Of a stretch of 5,676 nucleotides of DNA, positions 5,501 through 5,676 are shown one piece after another. Both the position numbers and the translations under genes were made by a program. The notes below the pieces were generated by a model, which was not told the origin of the DNA, did no database searches, and saw only the letters and a program-made list of their open reading frames with translations. Source of the stretch: Candidatus Methanovirga meridionalis (GTDB lineage Archaea; Methanobacteriota; Methanobacteria; Methanobacteriales; Methanobacteriaceae); the NCBI GenBank assembly GCA_031289325.1, contig JAITPS010000178.1, forward strand, positions 1 to 5,676. The letters are read 5' to 3'. The stretch's first letter is position 1. Each line of letters begins with the position of its first letter.

Positions 5501-5540
5501 AGTCTTTTGGTAAAGTTTATAATCTTATGGTAAGGTTTTT
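5501..5540. repeat. Imperfect 20-bp tandem repeat
   Basis: Two adjacent 20-base copies (5501-5520 and 5521-5540) match at 16 positions and share TCTT-TGGTAA. On the minus strand both read TTACCAWAAGA-like, upstream of the candidate methyltransferase promoter. It could be a pair of operator half-sites two helical turns apart or a decayed slippage duplication. Confidence 0.7.
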
Positions 5541-5558
5541 AAATTTTGAAGTATAAAC

Positions 5559-5676
5559 TTTTTTATTAAATTATTTTTTTTATTAAATTATTTTTTTTAT
5601 TAAATTATTTTTTTTATTAAATTATTTTTTTTATTAAATTATTTTTTTTATTAAATTATTTTTTTTATTAAATTAT
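5559..5676. repeat. 17-bp-period tandem array reaching the right edge
   Basis: The unit ATTAAATTATTTTTTTT starts at 5565, 5582, 5599, 5616, 5633, 5650 and 5667, giving almost seven copies counting the leading T run. From 5565 onward no mismatch is visible. It continues to the last base of the window, so the copy number is a minimum. It contains only A and T, has eight-T tracts in each unit, and starts about 245 bases upstream of the methyltransferase start. It has no spacers of unique sequence, so it is not a CRISPR array. Confidence 0.92.

Larger units (their letters stand above)
5315..5676. other. Gene-free region upstream of the methyltransferase
   Basis: No convincing gene lies in these 362 bases. 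From the methyltransferase outward they contain the six-codon frame above and candidate minus-strand TATA boxes: TTTATATG at 5474-5467, and a weaker TTTTATAAG near 5433-5425. Beyond those come an imperfect 20-bp direct repeat (5501-5540) and a 17-bp tandem array reaching the window edge. The slightly less AT-rich piece at 5401-5460 matches nothing I recognise. Confidence 0.65.

Noticed and set aside
5241..5513. 90-codon plus-strand frame overlapping the methyltransferase start
   Set aside because: Its first part is antisense to the methyltransferase's motif I, it has no ribosome site, and its tail reads through low-complexity AT sequence with no recognisable family.

Overview
The window is extremely AT-rich. 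It carries a confident archaeal methanogenesis gene, mch, and the translated genes that can be judged start behind GAGG/GGGAG Shine-Dalgarno sites, while several gaps hold TATA-box-like elements rather than bacterial -35/-10 pairs. Together this points to a low-GC hydrogenotrophic methanogen of the Methanobacteriales, most like Methanobrevibacter (Methanosphaera is the main alternative). The taxon is inferred from gene content and composition, not from a marker RNA.

Layout: Bases 1-160 are a 10-bp-period AT tandem array that runs off the left edge. Bases 161-445 are non-coding and hold several short tandem duplications and a TATA box for a plus-strand gene (446-1579). That gene encodes a seven-helix membrane protein of unknown function. 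After a 183-base gap comes mch (1763-2725), methenyl-tetrahydromethanopterin cyclohydrolase, a core enzyme of CO2 reduction to methane, followed by an oligo-T terminator. A 367-base gap full of small tandem duplications leads to a 96-residue helical protein of unknown function (3093-3383), which ends in a duplicated oligo-T terminator. Two minus-strand genes converge on it. The promoter-proximal one (4169-5314) is a DNA cytosine-C5 methyltransferase with all key motifs. The one 48 bases downstream (3467-4120) encodes a protein with an ACT-like N-terminus and a glycine-rich conserved C-terminal domain (probably the DUF5612 family). The right edge (5559-5676) is a 17-bp-period tandem array upstream of the methyltransferase.

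The genes do not form one obvious pathway: mch is core metabolism, the methyltransferase is accessory DNA modification, and three genes have no assignable function. No restriction enzyme, tRNA, rRNA, CRISPR array or transposase is visible. The most notable feature is structural. Five of the six intergenic gaps contain direct duplications of 13-23 bp or longer arrays, several lying exactly on candidate promoter, operator or terminator elements. I do not see convincing evidence of a new multi-gene system.
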